Notes under the pieces: generated by a model
Seen by the model: the letters and a program-made list of their open reading frames with translations, nothing else
Databases searched by the model: none
What the model was told of the DNA's origin: nothing
Program-made: the position numbers and the translations under genes
Part shown: in pieces, positions 1 to 5,812 of the stretch
Layout: each line of letters starts with the position of its first letter
Numbering within the stretch: position 1 is the stretch's first letter
Source: Solirubrobacterales bacterium
GTDB lineage: Bacteria > Actinomycetota > Thermoleophilia > Solirubrobacterales > Solirubrobacteraceae
NCBI GenBank assembly: GCA_015655225.1
Contig: JAATFK010000077.1
Coordinates: 1 to 6,080, forward strand
DNA length: 6,080 nucleotides
Direction: 5' to 3'

Positions 1-2
1 CG

Positions 3-818
3 ATGCGAAGGCGGACCTCGCGGAAGACGTCGCGCGCGAGCGTCGGCTCGCTCCTGCGCGACTGGCGCCGGCGGCGGCGCCCCAGCCAGCTCGACCTCGC
101 GCGGCAGGCCGGCGTCTCGGCACGGCACCTGAGCTTCGTCGAGACCGGCCGCTCGCGGCCGAGCCCCGAGATGGTGCTGCTGCTCGCCGACCAGCTCCAG
201 GTGCCGCTGCGCGAGCGCAACCAGCTGCTGCTGGCGGCCGGCTACGCGCCGGTCTACGAGGAGCGGTCGCTCGACGATCCCGAGATGACGCTGGTGCGCG
301 ACGCGCTCACGCGGGTGCTCGCCGGCCACGACCCCTATCCGGCGCTGATCGTCGACCGCCACTGGGAGCTGCTGCTCGCCAACGACGGCCTCGGGCTGCT
401 GCTCGACGGCGTCGACCCAGAGCTGCTGGCACCGCCCGTCAACGCCCTGCGGCTCGCCCTCCATCCCGACGGGATCGCGCCGCGGGTCGTCAACCTCGGC
501 GAGTGGCGCGCGCACCTGCTGGAGCGGCTGGAGCGCCAGGTCGCGCTCACCGGCGACGCGCAGCTGCAGTCGCTCTGGCAGGAGTTGCTGACCTATCCGG
601 GCGCCCCGCCGGCGGCGGCGGAGCCGGCGGCCGGCGGGCCGATCGCGGTGCCGCTGCGGCTGCGTCACCCGGAGGGCGAGCTGACGTTCATCTCGACCGT
701 GACGACCTTCGGCACCGCGATCGACATCACGGCCGCCGAGCTGTCGATCGAGTCGTTCTTCCCCGCCGACGCGGCGACCGCCGCGCGCGTCGCGCGGCAC
801 GTCGGACCGGAGCGATGA
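3..818 (+). CDS. XRE-family transcriptional regulator with MmyB-like ligand-binding domain
   Basis: A 271-residue cytoplasmic DNA-binding regulator. Residues about 15-70 form a helix-turn-helix of the Cro/C1 type: the scaffold helix runs through SQLDLARQAG (28-37), the recognition helix through VSARHLSFVETG (38-49), and RSRPSPEMVLLLADQLQVP follows as in the family. Residues about 95-265 match the MmyB-like (PAS-like) ligand-binding domain, with the hallmark segments DRHWELLLAND (about 118-128) and ALHPDGIAPRVVNLGEWRAHLL. An Ala/Gly/Pro-rich loop near residues 200-213 interrupts the domain. The ligand is unknown. The Arg-rich N-terminus (MRRRTSRKTS) is poorly conserved in such proteins, and the window begins only 2 bases upstream, so the true start could lie outside it. 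The stop TGA overlaps the ATG of the VOC gene, implying co-transcription and possibly control of that gene. Promoter and operator are not visible. The family call is firm; the target genes are inference. Confidence 0.93.
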   Translation: MRRRTSRKTSRASVGSLLRDWRRRRRPSQLDLARQAGVSARHLSFVETGRSRPSPEMVLLLADQLQVPLRERNQLLLAAGYAPVYEERSLDDPEMTLVRDALTRVLAGHDPYPALIVDRHWELLLANDGLGLLLDGVDPELLAPPVNALRLALHPDGIAPRVVNLGEWRAHLLERLERQVALTGDAQLQSLWQELLTYPGAPPAAAEPAAGGPIAVPLRLRHPEGELTFISTVTTFGTAIDITAAELSIESFFPADAATAARVARHVGPER

Positions 819-1243
819 GTTTCACCGCGCGGAGTCGTCTGAAGGGCATGACCGATCTCAAGCAGGTTCCCACGACGCTCACGAACATCGGCGTTGCGAT
901 GTTCACCGTTGCCGACCAGGACGCGGCGCTGGCGTTCTACACGCAGAAGCTCGGCTTCGAGGTCCGCAGCGACGTCAGATTCGGCGAGCACGGCGAGATG
1001 CGCTGGCTCGAGGTCGCGCCGCCCGGCTCGACCACCCGGCTGGCGCTCAACCCGCCGATGCAGAGCACGCCCGGCGGCAGCATGATCGGGGTCGAGACGA
1101 CCGACGTCCTCGCCGAGCACGAGCGGCTCACGGCGATCGGCGGGATCGACCTCGACCCCGAGCCGATGACGGTCCCCGGCGCGCCGCTGATGTTCATGGT
1201 GCGCGACCCCGACGGCAACACGATCACCGTCGTCGAGCCGTAG
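815..1243 (+). CDS. VOC (glyoxalase/bleomycin-resistance fold) family protein
   Basis: A protein of 142 residues if started at 815, or 131 if started at the in-frame ATG at 848 (MTDLKQVPTT). It is one vicinal-oxygen-chelate unit made of two beta-alpha-beta-beta-beta modules. Module one carries VADQDAALAFYTQKLGFEV and module two ends with the signature RDPDGNTITVVEP. Members include dioxygenases, lyases and antibiotic-binding proteins, so the substrate cannot be named. Aligned by eye, two of the usual metal-ligand histidine positions appear to be Val (strand 1) and Met (start of module two), while the terminal Glu is kept. The 815 start uses the ATGA overlap with the regulator gene and has a weak GGA 8 bases upstream. 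The 848 start has only a GAAGGG that sits too close. I chose 815 for coupling, but 848 fits family length better, so the start is uncertain. It is probably in one operon with the XRE regulator, ending at the hairpin near 1261. Confidence 0.88.
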   Translation: MSFTARSRLKGMTDLKQVPTTLTNIGVAMFTVADQDAALAFYTQKLGFEVRSDVRFGEHGEMRWLEVAPPGSTTRLALNPPMQSTPGGSMIGVETTDVLAEHERLTAIGGIDLDPEPMTVPGAPLMFMVRDPDGNTITVVEP

Positions 1244-1260
1244 CGCCGGCCGAGGAAGGC

Positions 1261-1288
1261 GCGTGGCGGCCGTCGATCGCCGCCGCGC
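1261..1288 (+). terminator. candidate hairpin terminator after the regulator-VOC pair
   Basis: Arms 1261-1270 (GCGTGGCGGC) and 1279-1288 (GCCGCCGCGC) pair over 10 positions with a single G-U wobble, closing an 8-base loop. The hairpin starts 17 bases after the VOC stop codon. No U-tract follows (only TT at 1289-1290), so this would be the tract-less kind often proposed in high-GC bacteria. In DNA this GC-rich, chance hairpins are common; position is the main support. Confidence 0.45.
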
Positions 1289-1305
1289 TTGCGTCGCCCG
1301 CGAAG

Positions 1306-1343
1306 ATGGTGCTCCCGCGTGCGGTCCCACGCGGGACCACCAT
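1306..1343 (+). promoter_or_regulatory. inverted repeat covering the glycosylase ribosome binding site and start codon
   Basis: The left arm 1306-1321 (ATGGTGCTCCCGCGTG) and right arm 1328-1343 (CACGCGGGACCACCAT) are complementary at 15 of 16 positions (C1312/C1337 mismatch), with a 6-base loop. The right arm holds the likely ribosome binding site GGGA (1333-1336) and the first two bases of the ATG at 1342, so folding in mRNA would hide the initiation site. As DNA it could instead be an operator for a dimeric regulator. That it regulates anything is inference; the repeat itself is directly visible. Confidence 0.55.
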
Positions 1344-1974
1344 GAGCGAACGCGACGACGCCCACGCCTTCCTGCTCGCCTCCGACCCGGCGATGGCCGC
1401 GCTGGCGGCCGCGCACGGCCCCGTCGACCCGTACGTGTGGGCCGACGTTCCGCCGGTCGGCGGCCCCGACGACCTGTTCGGCGGCCTCGCCCTGGGCATC
1501 GTCGCGCAGCAGATCAGCACCGCCGCGATGCTCGCGATCTTCGGGCGGCTGCGCACGCTGCTCGGCGGGACGATCACCCCGGAGGGGGTCGCCGAGCTGT
1601 CGCAGGAGCAGCTGCTGAGCGTCGGTCTCTCCCATGCGAAGGCACGGACGTTGCACCAGCTGGCCGAGGCGGTGCTCAGCGGCGCCTTCGACCCCGGCGC
1701 GCTGCGCGAGCTGAGCGACGAGGAGGCCGAGCGCGCGCTCGTCACGCTGCGGGGCATCGGGCCGTGGTCGGCGCAGATGTTCCTGCTGCACGAGCTGCGG
1801 CGCCCCGACGTCTTCCCGGCCGGCGACGTGGCGCTGCGCGGCGGCCTCGCGGCGCTGCTGGACCTGCCGCTCGTGCCGAGCATCGAGGAGACGCGCGAGC
1901 GGGCGAGCGTCTGGGCGCCCTACCGCTCCTACGCGGCGGCGCACCTGTGGCGGGGGCTGGGGGAAGTACGATGA
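1342..1974 (+). CDS. DNA-3-methyladenine glycosylase (AlkA-type HhH-GPD protein)
   Basis: A 210-residue base-excision repair glycosylase that would remove alkylated purines from DNA, leaving abasic sites. The helix-hairpin-helix is TLRGIGPWSAQMFLLHEL (about 135-152), with the family motif LRGIGPWSA. It is followed by RPDVFPAGDVALRGG, in which D162 matches the catalytic Asp of the HhH-GPD superfamily. The segment GGLALGIVAQQISTAAM (about 48-63) is the usual helix that precedes the HhH in AlkA relatives. The separate N-terminal domain of E. coli AlkA is absent, so it resembles the short bacterial Mag/AlkA form. No Cys cluster of the iron-sulfur kind is present. The start at 1342 (MSERDDAH) is preferred for its GGGA 5 bases upstream; an in-frame ATG at 1306 would add 12 unconserved residues and lies at the foot of the inverted repeat. 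The TGA stop overlaps an ATG (1971) in the next frame, suggesting co-transcription with the exported protein, though the functions seem unrelated. Confidence 0.92.
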   Translation: MSERDDAHAFLLASDPAMAALAAAHGPVDPYVWADVPPVGGPDDLFGGLALGIVAQQISTAAMLAIFGRLRTLLGGTITPEGVAELSQEQLLSVGLSHAKARTLHQLAEAVLSGAFDPGALRELSDEEAERALVTLRGIGPWSAQMFLLHELRRPDVFPAGDVALRGGLAALLDLPLVPSIEETRERASVWAPYRSYAAAHLWRGLGEVR

Positions 1975-1997
1975 CGCCCACACGCCAAGTCGAAGCC

Positions 1998-2002
1998 AAG
2001 GA
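1998..2002 (+). promoter_or_regulatory. ribosome binding site deciding the start at 2010
   Basis: AAGGA lies 7 bases before the ATG at 2010, the best Shine-Dalgarno match I found in the window. It favours 2010 over the upstream in-frame ATG at 1971, which overlaps the glycosylase stop and has only the GGGGGAAG run (1959-1966) close to it. Confidence 0.6.
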
Positions 2003-2009
2003 CGGGGAC

Positions 2010-2792
2010 ATGCGCAGAGCCGCTGGACACGCATGCCGGGGACGGGCCGCGGTGGTCGCCGCGCTCGCCGCCACCACGATCGCGGTCGCCGCCGCACCCG
2101 CCGGCGCGGCGACCACGCTGCCGGTCGGCAGCGCGAGCGGCGTGCAGGTCCGGCACGCCGCCAACGGGCTCACGTTCGTGTTCACCGCGCGCGCCGCGAA
2201 GCTGTACGAGCAGATCGCCGGGAGAAGCGTGGCCGTGGAGTGCACCCAGGAGTCGACCAGCACGCTCGGCATCTCGGCCGGCGACTCGACCTCGGGTGTC
2301 GACCTCACGGCGCCGCAGCGGCGCCAGCCCCTGAGAAGCCGCCTGGACGCCGGCAAGGCCGACTTCTGCCGCCTCTTCCTCGGCGCCCGCACGGTCACGA
2401 CACACGGCGTGAAGCAGCATCTGCAGCGCAGACTCGTGGTCTCGGTCCCGCTGACGCAGGCGGGAGCCGTCTACCTCGACGAGCAGACGAGGGCGGGCAC
2501 GCTGCTCGGCCTCCTCACGATCGCCGGCGAGCTGGGCAAGAGAACGTCGCCGGCGGGCTACCTGACGCCGGCGAAGCTGAAGCACGACTTCCCGAAGGCG
2601 TCGGAGCTCGTCGCGCTGACGGACCCGAGCGGGACCCCGCCGAAGGGGAAGATCGGCTACTACAGCGACGGCCAGCAGCACGCCGCCGCCGTCATGCTCT
2701 CGGCCACCGGACGCCGGTTGTACCTCGAGTTCGGTCCCGACGACGCGCTCAGCACCAACGTCTGGGCCGAGCTCTTCGGGGCCGGCGACTGA
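2010..2792 (+). CDS. Sec-exported protein of unknown function with a Cys-pair domain
   Basis: A 260-residue protein I do not recognise. The N-terminus is a signal peptide: Arg-rich (MRRAAGHACRGR), then a hydrophobic stretch at about 13-29, then a likely signal peptidase I site after AGA (33). The mature part has two cysteines, C78 (SVAVECTQE) and C120 (KADFCRLFLG), a plausible disulfide. A similar pair with similar flanks occurs in the neighbouring protein at 2829. The C-terminal half carries an LTQAGAVYLDEQ segment and a Lys-rich stretch LTPAKLKHDFPKASE, then GKIGYYSDGQQHAAAVMLS and a final strand LYLEFGPDD. No membrane anchor, lipobox or LPXTG motif is visible, so it is probably secreted or periplasmic-like. 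Starting at 1971 instead would add 13 residues (MTPTRQVEAKDGD) in front of the signal peptide, which is less natural. It lies 35 bases after the glycosylase stop and is probably co-transcribed with it. Function unknown. Confidence 0.82.
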   Translation: MRRAAGHACRGRAAVVAALAATTIAVAAAPAGAATTLPVGSASGVQVRHAANGLTFVFTARAAKLYEQIAGRSVAVECTQESTSTLGISAGDSTSGVDLTAPQRRQPLRSRLDAGKADFCRLFLGARTVTTHGVKQHLQRRLVVSVPLTQAGAVYLDEQTRAGTLLGLLTIAGELGKRTSPAGYLTPAKLKHDFPKASELVALTDPSGTPPKGKIGYYSDGQQHAAAVMLSATGRRLYLEFGPDDALSTNVWAELFGAGD

Positions 2793-2828
2793 CGCAACAT
2801 CGGGGGCTCGAGTACGTCTCCGTCGCTT

Positions 2829-3881
2829 ATGCGACCCCTCGCCACGTTCACCGCCGTCGCCCTCGCCCTCGGGGCGATGGTCGCCGCCGCCGCTCCCGCC
2901 GCGGCCGCCGTCGTCACCGGCACCTCCACCCACGGCACCGAGCAGTGGCGGCTCGACGGCCGGCAGCTGACGATCGAACTCGGCAGACCGCTCGACGCCG
3001 CTCACCCGCACCGGCGCTCGACGGTCCACATCCAATGCGGCGAGGAGACGCTCGGGATCCCGTACCTCGGAGGCATCGAGTACGTGTGGGCGGCGCTCGG
3101 CCGGCGCATCCTGCCCGTGCCGGGCGGCGCCAGGTCGATCCGCGCGACGCTCCGGCGCGACGTCAGCCAGCGCGCGGACCGCTGCCTTGCCTATGTCGGC
3201 GACGACGACGAGTCCTACCGCGTGATCGGGCCGGCCCGCGTCTCGCTCGTGGTCGGGCAGCGCCCGCGCTGCGACCCCGGCCCGCTGGAGACGGTCCTGT
3301 TCCGCTCCCCGCACGCGATCGTGACGCACTCCGCCGGGAACGACGGCTACGACGGTCACGAGGCGTGGCGCTGGTGCCGCCCACCGACCGGCGCCTGGCA
3401 TCCGCTCGAGACCGGCTCGTCGAGCAGCAGCAGCAGCGGCAGCGTCGACGGCCCGTCGCAGTGGATCCTCGACGGCGACCGGCTCGCATGGGTCTGGGAG
3501 CGCGACCCCTATCACCAGGACGACGACCCCCTCTCCTCGGTGCGGACGATCGACTTCGCCGACCCCGCTCCCCACGTGCGCGACAGCCCGGCTCCCGGCA
3601 GCACGAAGGAGACGACCGACCAGTGGGGTGCGACGAGCGGGCTCGTGATGGCGCCGAGCGGGACGCTCGCGTGGATCACGCTTGCCGGCGGCGACCCCAC
3701 CGGCCGAGAGCAGCAGCACGTCGAGGCGTGGCATCCGGGCGGCGCGACCGTCGCGCTGGACACCGTTCCCGCCAGCGACCCGCCCGCGCTCGCCGCGCTC
3801 GCGATCAGCACCGACGGGACCACTGCCACCTGGACCGACGGCGGCGTCGCCAGATCCGCGTCGCTGCCGGCGGGAGGCTAG
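2829..3881 (+). CDS. Sec-exported protein with Cys-pair N-terminal domain and propeller-like repeats
   Basis: A 350-residue hypothetical exported protein. The signal peptide has a short n-region (MRP), a hydrophobic Ala/Leu stretch at 4-22 and a likely cleavage after A27. The mature protein has four cysteines: C70 (VHIQCGEETLG), C119 (ADRCLAYVG), C148 (RPRCDPG) and C183 (WRWCRPP), enough for two disulfides. Residues about 28-145 resemble the mature N-terminus of the protein at 2010. The second half has three weakly similar strand units of the TolB/WD kind: ILDGDRLAWVWE (213-224), VMAPSGTLAWITLAGG (273-288) and LAISTDGTTATWTDGG (324-339), which suggests a partial beta-propeller. A run of seven serines (197-203) separates the halves. 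No good ribosome binding site precedes the ATG, and only 36 bases separate it from the previous stop, so it may depend on upstream translation or be read poorly. No enzyme motif is recognised; a surface binding or sensing role would be a guess. Confidence 0.82.
   Translation: MRPLATFTAVALALGAMVAAAAPAAAAVVTGTSTHGTEQWRLDGRQLTIELGRPLDAAHPHRRSTVHIQCGEETLGIPYLGGIEYVWAALGRRILPVPGGARSIRATLRRDVSQRADRCLAYVGDDDESYRVIGPARVSLVVGQRPRCDPGPLETVLFRSPHAIVTHSAGNDGYDGHEAWRWCRPPTGAWHPLETGSSSSSSSGSVDGPSQWILDGDRLAWVWERDPYHQDDDPLSSVRTIDFADPAPHVRDSPAPGSTKETTDQWGATSGLVMAPSGTLAWITLAGGDPTGREQQHVEAWHPGGATVALDTVPASDPPALAALAISTDGTTATWTDGGVARSASLPAGG
3423..3443 (+). repeat. AGC trinucleotide repeat encoding a serine run
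   Basis: Five AGC codons in a row (3423-3437), then GGC AGC. With the two TCG codons just before, they encode seven serines, Gly and Ser between the two halves of the exported protein. It is probably a flexible linker. The unit is three bases, so length changes would keep the frame. Confidence 0.75.
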
Positions 3882-4019
3882 GGGTGCGTGACGCGCCGGC
3901 GCTCGCCGCCTGCTTGCAACCACGGATGCGATCGACCGCTTCAGCGTCACGCTGCACCCGGCCGCCCCCGCGAGCGTCACGCGGGTGACGCTGGTCGTCG
4001 GCGGCCCCGAGACGACCGT
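3882..4019. other. convergent intergenic region
   Basis: These 138 bases separate the rightward exported-protein gene from the leftward metYXW operon. They hold most of the startless + strand frame, the 8-bp hairpin at 3973-3992, and several copies of a GCGTCACGC-like word in both orientations. I see no promoter and no complete gene. Confidence 0.7.
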
Positions 4020-4068
4020 CTACCCCGAGCTGACCGTCTCCGTCGGCGCGGCGTCGCGCAGCACGTAG
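3892..4068 (+). pseudogene. startless coding-like fragment, probable 3' remnant of a lost gene
   Basis: This frame opens after a TGA at 3889-3891 and closes at TAG 4066-4068 with no ATG, and its only GTG lies deep inside (3985). From about 3919 the translation is protein-like: TTDAIDRFSVTLHPAAP, then ASVTRVTLVVGGPETTVYP, then ELTVSVGAASRST. The alternating hydrophobic pattern is that of beta strands. From 3928 to 4065 every codon ends in G or C, as in the real genes here, whereas the other frames read as Arg/Gly-rich noise. It follows the stop of the exported protein in a different frame and runs antisense into the last 49 bases of metW. Most likely it is the C-terminus of an extracellular protein whose 5' part was lost. 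Alternatives are a frameshifted tail of the preceding gene, or chance. I do not recognise the family. Confidence 0.35.
3973..3992. terminator. candidate bidirectional hairpin between convergent genes
   Basis: AGCGTCAC (3973-3980) and GTGACGCT (3985-3992) are perfectly complementary around a GCGG loop. It lies 91 bases after the exported-protein stop (3881) and 27 bases beyond the metW stop (4020), so it could end transcripts from both sides. There is no U-tract on either strand, and the stem is short. It also lies inside the coding-like fragment, which weakens the terminator reading. Confidence 0.35.
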
Positions 4069-4643
4069 ACCGCCCCGGTGGCGAGCAGGTTCGGCTCCAG
4101 CCGCGCCGTGCGTCCCGCCGGTCGGCCGCTCCCGTCGAGCAGCACGCGCCGCTCGACCACCTGGTCGCTCTCCGCCACCAGCAGCTCGAAGTCGCGCAGC
4201 GTGCAGAGGTGGATGTTCGGGGTCTCGTGCCAGCTGTACGGGAGCGCGCGGCTCGACGGCATCCGGCCGCGCAGCGCCAGCTCGGCCCGCAGGCGCCAGT
4301 GGCCGAAGTTCGGCAGCGAGATGATCCGGCGCGGCGCGACGCGGCGCATCTCGACCAGCACCCGCGCCGGGTGCCGCACCGCCTGCAGCGTCAGCGACAG
4401 CACCGCCCAGTCGTAGGCGTCGCTGGGCAGCTCCCCCAGCTCCCGCTCGAGGTCGCCCTGGGAGACCGGCACGCCCCGCGCGATGCAGGCGTGAAAGCCC
4501 TCGATCGAGCGCTCGATTCCGTGCCCGGTGCACCCCTGGCGCGTGATCAGCTGCTCCAGCAGCGCGCCGTCGCCGCAGCCGAGGTCGAGGACGCGCGCGT
4601 CCCGGCCGACGAGCGCGGCGACGAGGTTCAGGTCCGGTCGCAC
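4020..4643 (-). CDS. metW: methionine biosynthesis protein MetW
   Basis: A 207-residue protein with a class I SAM-dependent methyltransferase fold that accompanies MetX in methionine synthesis; its precise chemistry is not established. Motif I is VLDLGCGDGALL (18-29). Family hallmarks follow: LTLQAVRHP (84-92), LPNFGHWRLR (110-119), GRMPSSRALPYSWHETPNIH (126-145) and LCTLRDFE (146-153), with the closing PNLLATGAVYVLRD (184-197). The length is typical; only the last ten residues after VLRD look unconserved. The start is GTG at 4643-4641 (read as Met, then RPDLNLV, as MetW proteins normally begin), just 2 bases after the metX stop, with GGGGG 9 bases upstream. Tight spacing implies translational coupling to metX. 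Its 3' end overlaps a coding-like fragment on the + strand, so the unconserved tail may reflect a rearranged boundary. Confidence 0.93.
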   Translation of the reverse strand: MRPDLNLVAALVGRDARVLDLGCGDGALLEQLITRQGCTGHGIERSIEGFHACIARGVPVSQGDLERELGELPSDAYDWAVLSLTLQAVRHPARVLVEMRRVAPRRIISLPNFGHWRLRAELALRGRMPSSRALPYSWHETPNIHLCTLRDFELLVAESDQVVERRVLLDGSGRPAGRTARLEPNLLATGAVYVLRDAAPTETVSSG

Positions 4644-4645
4644 AG

Positions 4646-5812
4646 TTAGCCGCCCCCGGCCACGAGCGGCGCCACCGCCGCCTCCACCGCGAGCCGCTCC
4701 AGGAACCCGGCGACGGTGCGGTGGTACTCCGGTACCGGCATCAGGAACGAGTCGTGGCCGTGCGGCGCCGACAGCTCGCGGAAGCTGACCGCGACGCGGC
4801 CGCCTTCGAGCGCCCGCACGATCTCGCGCGCGTGCTCGGTCGAGAAGCGCCAGTCGGAGTCGAACGAGAGCACGAGGAAGCGCGTGTCCATCGCGGCGAG
4901 CTTGCGCGCCGTCGCGACCGCGTCGCCGAACGGGTCGAAGTAGTCCATCGCACGGGTCAGGTAGAGGTACGTGTTCGCGTCGAACCGCTCGACGAACGAC
5001 TCGCCCTGGTAGCGCAGGTAGCTCTCCACCTCGAAGTCGACCTCGAAGCCGCGCCGGGGGGCGGCCGCGTCCTGGATCCGGCGCCCGAATCTGGCTCGCA
5101 TCGACTCCTCCGAGAGGTACGTGATGTGCCCGATCATGCGGGCCAGCGCAAGCCCGTGGTCGGGCCGGCGGGCGTTGCCGTAGTAGTCGCCGCCGGCGAA
5201 GTCGGGATCGCGCATGATCGCCTCCCGCGCGACCGCCGAGAACGCGATGTTCTGCGGCGAGAGCCGCGCGGAGGCCGCGACCACGAGCCCGCCCGCCAGC
5301 TCCCCGGGATGGTCGAGCGCCCACTGCAGCACCTGCATCCCGCCGAGCGAGCCGCCGATCGCCCCGAGCAGCCGCCCGATCCCGAGCCGCCGGACGAGCG
5401 CCCGGTGCACCTGCACCAGGTCGCCGACCGCGAGCTGCGGGAAGCGCAGGCCATACGGCTCACCGGTCGCCGGGTCGGGCGAGGCGGGGCCGGTCGTCCC
5501 TCTGCAGCCGCCCAGCACGTTCGCGCAGACGACGAAGAAGCGGTCGGTGTCGAGCGGCCGGCCCGGGCCGATCAGGTTGTCCCACCAGCCCCGGCGCGCG
5601 GGGTCGCCGTGGTGGCCGGCGGCGTGCGCGTCGCCGGTCAGCGCATGGCAGACGTAGACGGCGTTCGCGCCGTCCGCGTCGAGCGTCCCGTACGTCTCGT
5701 AGGCGACCTCGACGTGCGTGAGCCGGGCGCCCGACTCCAGCACCAGCTCGTCGTCCCCGTCGAAGAGGACGACGAGCTGCGTCTCGACGCGGCCGAGGCC
5801 GCTCTCGCTCAC
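4646..5812 (-). CDS. metX: homoserine O-acyltransferase (probably O-acetyltransferase) MetX
   Basis: A 388-residue alpha/beta-hydrolase that transfers an acyl group, normally acetyl from acetyl-CoA, to the hydroxyl of homoserine, the first committed step to methionine. Family motifs in order: [19 protein letters not shown] (34-52), [12 protein letters not shown] (55-66), [20 protein letters not shown] (75-94) and [20 protein letters not shown] (98-117). The nucleophile elbow is GGSLGGMQ with S155. [13 protein letters not shown] (224-236) carries the Arg expected to bind homoserine. The triad is completed by D320 in SFDSDWRF and H353 in PHGHDSFL. The length is normal. The start is GTG at 5812-5810 within a GTGA overlap with the metY stop, so the two are translationally coupled. 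MetX proteins paired with MetW in some proteobacteria use succinyl-CoA, so the acyl donor is not proven; the adjoining metY favours acetyl. It is cytoplasmic. Any operon-level control lies upstream of metY, outside the window. Confidence 0.96.
   Translation of the reverse strand: MSESGLGRVETQLVVLFDGDDELVLESGARLTHVEVAYETYGTLDADGANAVYVCHALTGDAHAAGHHGDPARRGWWDNLIGPGRPLDTDRFFVVCANVLGGCRGTTGPASPDPATGEPYGLRFPQLAVGDLVQVHRALVRRLGIGRLLGAIGGSLGGMQVLQWALDHPGELAGGLVVAASARLSPQNIAFSAVAREAIMRDPDFAGGDYYGNARRPDHGLALARMIGHITYLSEESMRARFGRRIQDAAAPRRGFEVDFEVESYLRYQGESFVERFDANTYLYLTRAMDYFDPFGDAVATARKLAAMDTRFLVLSFDSDWRFSTEHAREIVRALEGGRVAVSFRELSAPHGHDSFLMPVPEYHRTVAGFLERLAVEAAVAPLVAGGG

Noticed and set aside
597..640. 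GC-rich repeats able to form hairpins inside the XRE regulator gene
   Set aside because: They encode an Ala/Gly/Pro-rich loop in the ligand-binding domain and are expected from its codon composition.
1263..2009. Upstream extension of the first exported protein's frame
   Set aside because: This part overlaps the glycosylase in a different frame and has no protein-like features; the signal peptide starts at 2010 with AAGGA well placed before it.
937..2097. A 386-codon minus-strand open frame opposite the VOC and glycosylase genes
   Set aside because: Low-complexity Arg-rich translation; both + strand genes it opposes have clear family motifs.
2793..2828. A promoter or terminator between the two exported-protein genes
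   Set aside because: The 36 bases show no convincing -10/-35 elements, no hairpin and no ribosome binding site at the right distance.
1929..3980. A 683-codon open frame on the minus strand opposite both exported-protein genes
   Set aside because: The translation is Arg/Gly/Ala-rich without recognisable motifs, and its length is explained by the scarcity of stop codons opposite GC-rich genes. The + strand genes have signal peptides and sensible composition.
2033..3988. A 651-codon open frame on the + strand in another frame across both exported proteins
   Set aside because: It is dominated by Arg/Pro/Gly runs with no domain or signal peptide, and is a frame shadow of the two genes it overlaps.
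4646..5324. Extension of the metW frame upstream to an ATG at 5324
   Set aside because: The extension is Arg/Gly-rich noise inside metX. MetW homology begins at RPDLNLV right after the GTG at 4643, which sits 2 bases past the metX stop.
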